Source of the DNA: Apostichopus japonicus
Taxonomy: Eukaryota > Echinodermata > Holothuroidea > Aspidochirotida > Stichopodidae
NCBI RefSeq assembly: GCF_037975245.1
Contig: NC_092564.1
Span: 14,224,484 to 14,288,483 of the forward strand
DNA: 64,000 bases
Reading direction: 5' to 3'
Both the position numbers and the translations under genes were made by a program. A model generated the notes under the pieces. It was not told the DNA's origin and ran no database searches. It saw only the letters and a program-made list of their open reading frames with translations. Within the stretch, counting starts at the first letter, position 1. Every line of letters starts with the position of its first letter. Of the stretch, positions 60,306-64,000 are shown piece by piece.

Positions 60306-63300
60306 TATTGACAAATACACAGTCACCTGCATAACTCACAGAATATATTTACCTCTAACTGAAAATATATAAACCATTGTGCTACCACTCCTGCATTAAT
60401 TCTACTCTAACCCACCAAATTTCAGCCCATCATAACCACGGGTGAGGTAGGCAATTTTAGTTATACCATTGTTGCACAACTTGTCAAAAGAAGCACAATT
60501 TGCCATCCCCACTATACAATACATATATATGTAAGATACACGGTCAAAGACGTATCCATGAAAAAGAAAGGTATCTGCGGATTTCTTCGCAAATGATGCA
60601 TAAATAATCTCACCTTTAGATAAAGGGCAAAAGATCTTCACAGTTTTACTTTGCGATGGACAACAAAGTATATGAGCTGAAGAGGGAAAGGGAATTACAC
60701 ACAGTACTAATTTGAACCTCTGGCCATATAGACTGAAACAATTTAATTCAATAATGTTTTTTCATTGCGTGATTAAAGGTGGTAATATGACGACGTAGAT
60801 GAAGTTTCCTACCTCTCAGGTAAAGGAAATATATATTTTTTTACTTCATCGAGAGCATCAATTCGAGATGGCGACAATAAAAGACCTATTGGATGTAATT
60901 TGTCTAATGCCATGGTTTGATCGGTAATAATCACGTTACTTCAAAGATATAGCTGGCACACGTCTTATACCAACCTACTTTCTAGTCTCGTTGGGTGAAA
61001 CGCTAGAAAGCAAGGAAATAAATCTTACTGAGCTTTCATAACACAACATTGGGAGCAAAAAGTGTCGAAATAGGTGCTGTGAGCAGTGGGGGAGGAGGGG
61101 GGTTTGTATTTCCTACAGTCCCCGGCTCCCCAGTCGGCTGAGGAAGAGGCAAATCTAAGACATTCTCCCTTACGTCCAAATTAAATATTAGGCTAACTAA
61201 CCTTCCGGTGGCTTTACCCTCTGGACCCCATGTGAGCTTCGACAATCAATTACAAAATTGGAATCTCTAGAATACAGATAGTCCCGAATATCCAAACTAT
61301 AATTTGAAATTTAAACAAGATTGAAATATGTTACAATATGCTTTAAAAAATACTGAAAATGTTGAACGTTTAACCACCAATGCATCAAATGACATGCGTC
61401 TTTCTTTGCAACCAATTATTATAGGCTCTTAAATAATCAAAATAAAAATGATAAAAAAAAGAATATCTCATTTATTGGAGGAAACGCAATCTGAATTATA
61501 AGTATAGATAGAACCAGATCTTTATATCATGAAGTCGATCCCTTTTAGGCTTAACAAAAACCGTGTCTTCATCTAACTTGCCATCGTGCAACACATAAAA
61601 CCGCCACGTATCTCTTTGCTCGCAATACCCATTAACAAATATTGCAAAAAATCTTGAGATTTAATTACCCCTGGTCGGGCGGACGGAAATCTTCAGCTTC
61701 AGCTTGAGTGAATTACAGCGCAGCATTTTGGCAGAACTATGCCATGCGAATTCGAAAGCTTTATTTTATTTTGCTCTTTACTATACCACGAGGTTAAACT
61801 TGAGTAATTATCTATTCCGATTACGAGACTGTCAAATGAAAAATGACATTGCCAGAACCAGTAGTCAGCTGGCCGTTCAAAAAGTAATCATTGCTTGAAG
61901 TTATTTCATCCGCTTTTGTGGTGCTAAATACAGTTTATTTGAAAAATGATTTCACTAGAAGTCAAAGTAAGTTAAAAATGATGTCCTTCATCACAAAATG
62001 AATGAATGAAATAAAACGGGCGTTTCATAACCACAAGTGTAGTGGAAGATGTTTCCTATACATGCGCGGTATACACAGCTCGACACGAACTGACTTGAAA
62101 CCTTGCACCTTACACAGTTGTCATGTGTGTTTATATGCATTACTTTATTACTTAATTAAACGTGAGCGTTTCTTACCAAGACAGCCTCACCCTACCGACG
62201 GTTTACTCATTTATTTTAGCTTTCCATCGACACGGCGAAAAGAGAGGGTTAAAAACTGACATCCGTAAACACTTAGAAGTTTTCGGAGAACCAATTAACT
62301 TCGTTGAAAGTTGTTTAAACAACATTTGCAGGGATTGGGGAGGACGGAAATTCTTCGGTGCGAATTGCAAATACGGGAAATTGATGTAGAGTAATAAAAA
62401 AAAACCGTACACTGCATAATGGTGCAAATTTAGGTCACCCGCGTTACTTTTTTTCCGAGTGTGCGAGAACCCAATGAACCCAAATCATATCGGCGCTGAC
62501 GAGTTTGACATTCACAGGAACAATAATATAGCCACGGTAAAAATAAAGCCCCATTTCTGCCAACAACTGAATTCGCCTTGAGTATCGGTGTACAAACACA
62601 ATCTAATATAATGTCACGTTCCTCTTGAACCTATACTGATTCGTGCAGGTTCATTGAAAACCTGAATATTGGAGAGAGAGCGTGTATTACGCTCTTCAAT
62701 ATTCCTGGTCTAAGTTAGATGAATCTAACTAAGAAAGAACTTAATCAATTCAAATTGACAGTTGTCAGAGGCCGACTAAAAGCGATACAATTTGAAAATT
62801 GTGGACGTTTGCAAACCTAAGATGTTTTTTTTTTTTTTTTTTTTTTTTGAGCTGCGAGGTTTGTGTCTTCCCACACAGTCTTCCTAACTGTCTTAAACGA
62901 ATTCAGAGAACAGCTTAATGAAGGAAAAAGGTAAAGGTTGTTAGTCGAGTTAACACGCAGTAGCAGGATTAAATAATGAAAACACTTTAATAAAAGTGAT
63001 GACGTGCTCAACTCATCATAATCCTGTAGTTTCATTTCAACGTATGTGTTGCTTTTCGCCCTTTTCGCCCTCTTGTGGTTAGCAGCTCGCAGAAAGAAAA
63101 AAATGATTTTGTAGAATATTTAAAAAAAAAACCATTGTTCCGTAAATGTCATGTTCGGCATATAATTAGCATGTACTTTAGAAAATACGCTTCTTTTATG
63201 TGTATGACCCTTACCATTGAACGTCCCGTTAAAAAATCCCGTCAGCGCCATCATTCATGTCTGAGTGACTCATAACCGTACGTGTGCTACTTTCTCATCA

Positions 63301-64000
63301 AATCTTGGATGAGGTACCACTTGCAATTGGATCGTCCAGGTCGAATGGGACTGGGGTCAAACTAACTGATTTCGTTCACATATAATTATTGGTCGGTTCT
63401 TTGATTTTTAACACGATCATGGAACTATGGGCAAGCAAACATTTTCAAGTGGAACGAACCTCGGTCTGTTGAACTCCAATTTGGAGATGGACTACCGTTA
63501 TTTGGATAACATCGTCATGTATTTGCGGACGAGAGGAGTCGGTCAACTGTGTGTATATTTACCTTTAACAAGCATTAAAGGGGCTCTTGGGAGATTCCCC
63601 CATTGCTAAAATTCCCATTGCAGTGGGACCAAGCGATGTTTCTTATTAGTTCATTGATCTTTGAGATCCTGCCAATAGGAATCGTGAAATGTTGGGTTCA
63701 GTTTTCGATCACGATTGGAACACTCTCAGCCAATCATACGTACGTATTCAAAGGCATTGAAGTTTACGTATTACTCCATTCACTACATGGTGATAATAAT
63801 AAGACCACATTCAAAGCATATAGCTAAATGGCTAAAAACAAAAACCAGTATTTATATCAACAAGTGTCTGTATGCAAAGGATACATGAAAGATACAGTAA
63901 AGTAGGAGGTCACAAACAACCAGCATGTCTGCAGTCTGCAGTTTGAAGAGGAACTATTCTCCATGCTCCAGAGCTCTATAGTAAACACTTCAGCCGAGGC

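Larger units (their letters stand above)
57315..64000. other. No gene recognised
   Basis: Apart from the G-rich tract at 57890-57929, the 42-bp duplication near 60.2 kb and a T run of about 25 at 62824-62849, only short frames without recognisable domains are present. This end could lie in an intron or between genes. Confidence 0.5.

Overview
This window looks like non-coding or intronic DNA from a large, AT-rich, repeat-dense metazoan genome. The evidence is spliced coding sequence, a tRNA-derived SINE, a decayed LINE, many cut-and-paste DNA transposons with intact target-site duplications, and very long (AT)n and (ATCC)n microsatellites. There are no operons, ribosome binding sites or prokaryotic genes. 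The only convincing host coding exon is the start of a natriuretic-peptide-receptor-like (receptor guanylate cyclase) ectodomain. With the transposon content, this suggests a marine invertebrate; an echinoderm or other invertebrate deuterostome is plausible, but the sequence does not prove a species or phylum.

Layout. 1-2.3 kb: unremarkable DNA ending in a 135-bp tandem duplication. 2.4-4.9 kb: an (AT)n tract split by a nest of MITE-like elements, one with a perfect 8-bp target duplication. 4.9-12.3 kb: no gene seen, with short minisatellites. 12.3-13.35 kb: an hAT-type element with a palindromic 8-bp duplication, then a 232-bp foldback. 13.35-19.3 kb: no gene seen. 19.34-24.16 kb: a 4.8-kb transposon with about 33-bp terminal inverted repeats and a 7-bp duplication, carrying a broken transposase-like fragment and a nested MITE. 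24.2-31.9 kb: no gene seen, with (AT)n tracts and a SINE. 31.9-32.9 kb: an uninterrupted (ATCC)n array of about 230 units. 36.9-37.7 kb (minus strand): the receptor exon. 40.3-42.2 kb: a 1.8-kb hAT-type element. 44.7-45.6 kb: a LINE reverse-transcriptase fossil. 46.2-46.6 kb: a second, inverted copy of the 3.3-kb MITE. 49.5-49.8 kb: a long hairpin fused to (AT)n. 52.7-53.2 kb: a degenerate tandem repeat carrying nuclear-receptor-like half-sites. 53.2-64 kb: no gene seen.

How it works together. There is no pathway here. The functional content is one exon of a membrane receptor whose other exons I could not place. The rest records mobile-element activity, with at least five insertions datable by target duplications and two clear nesting events. 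The most unusual observation is that MITEs with different termini share the same internal GC-rich module.
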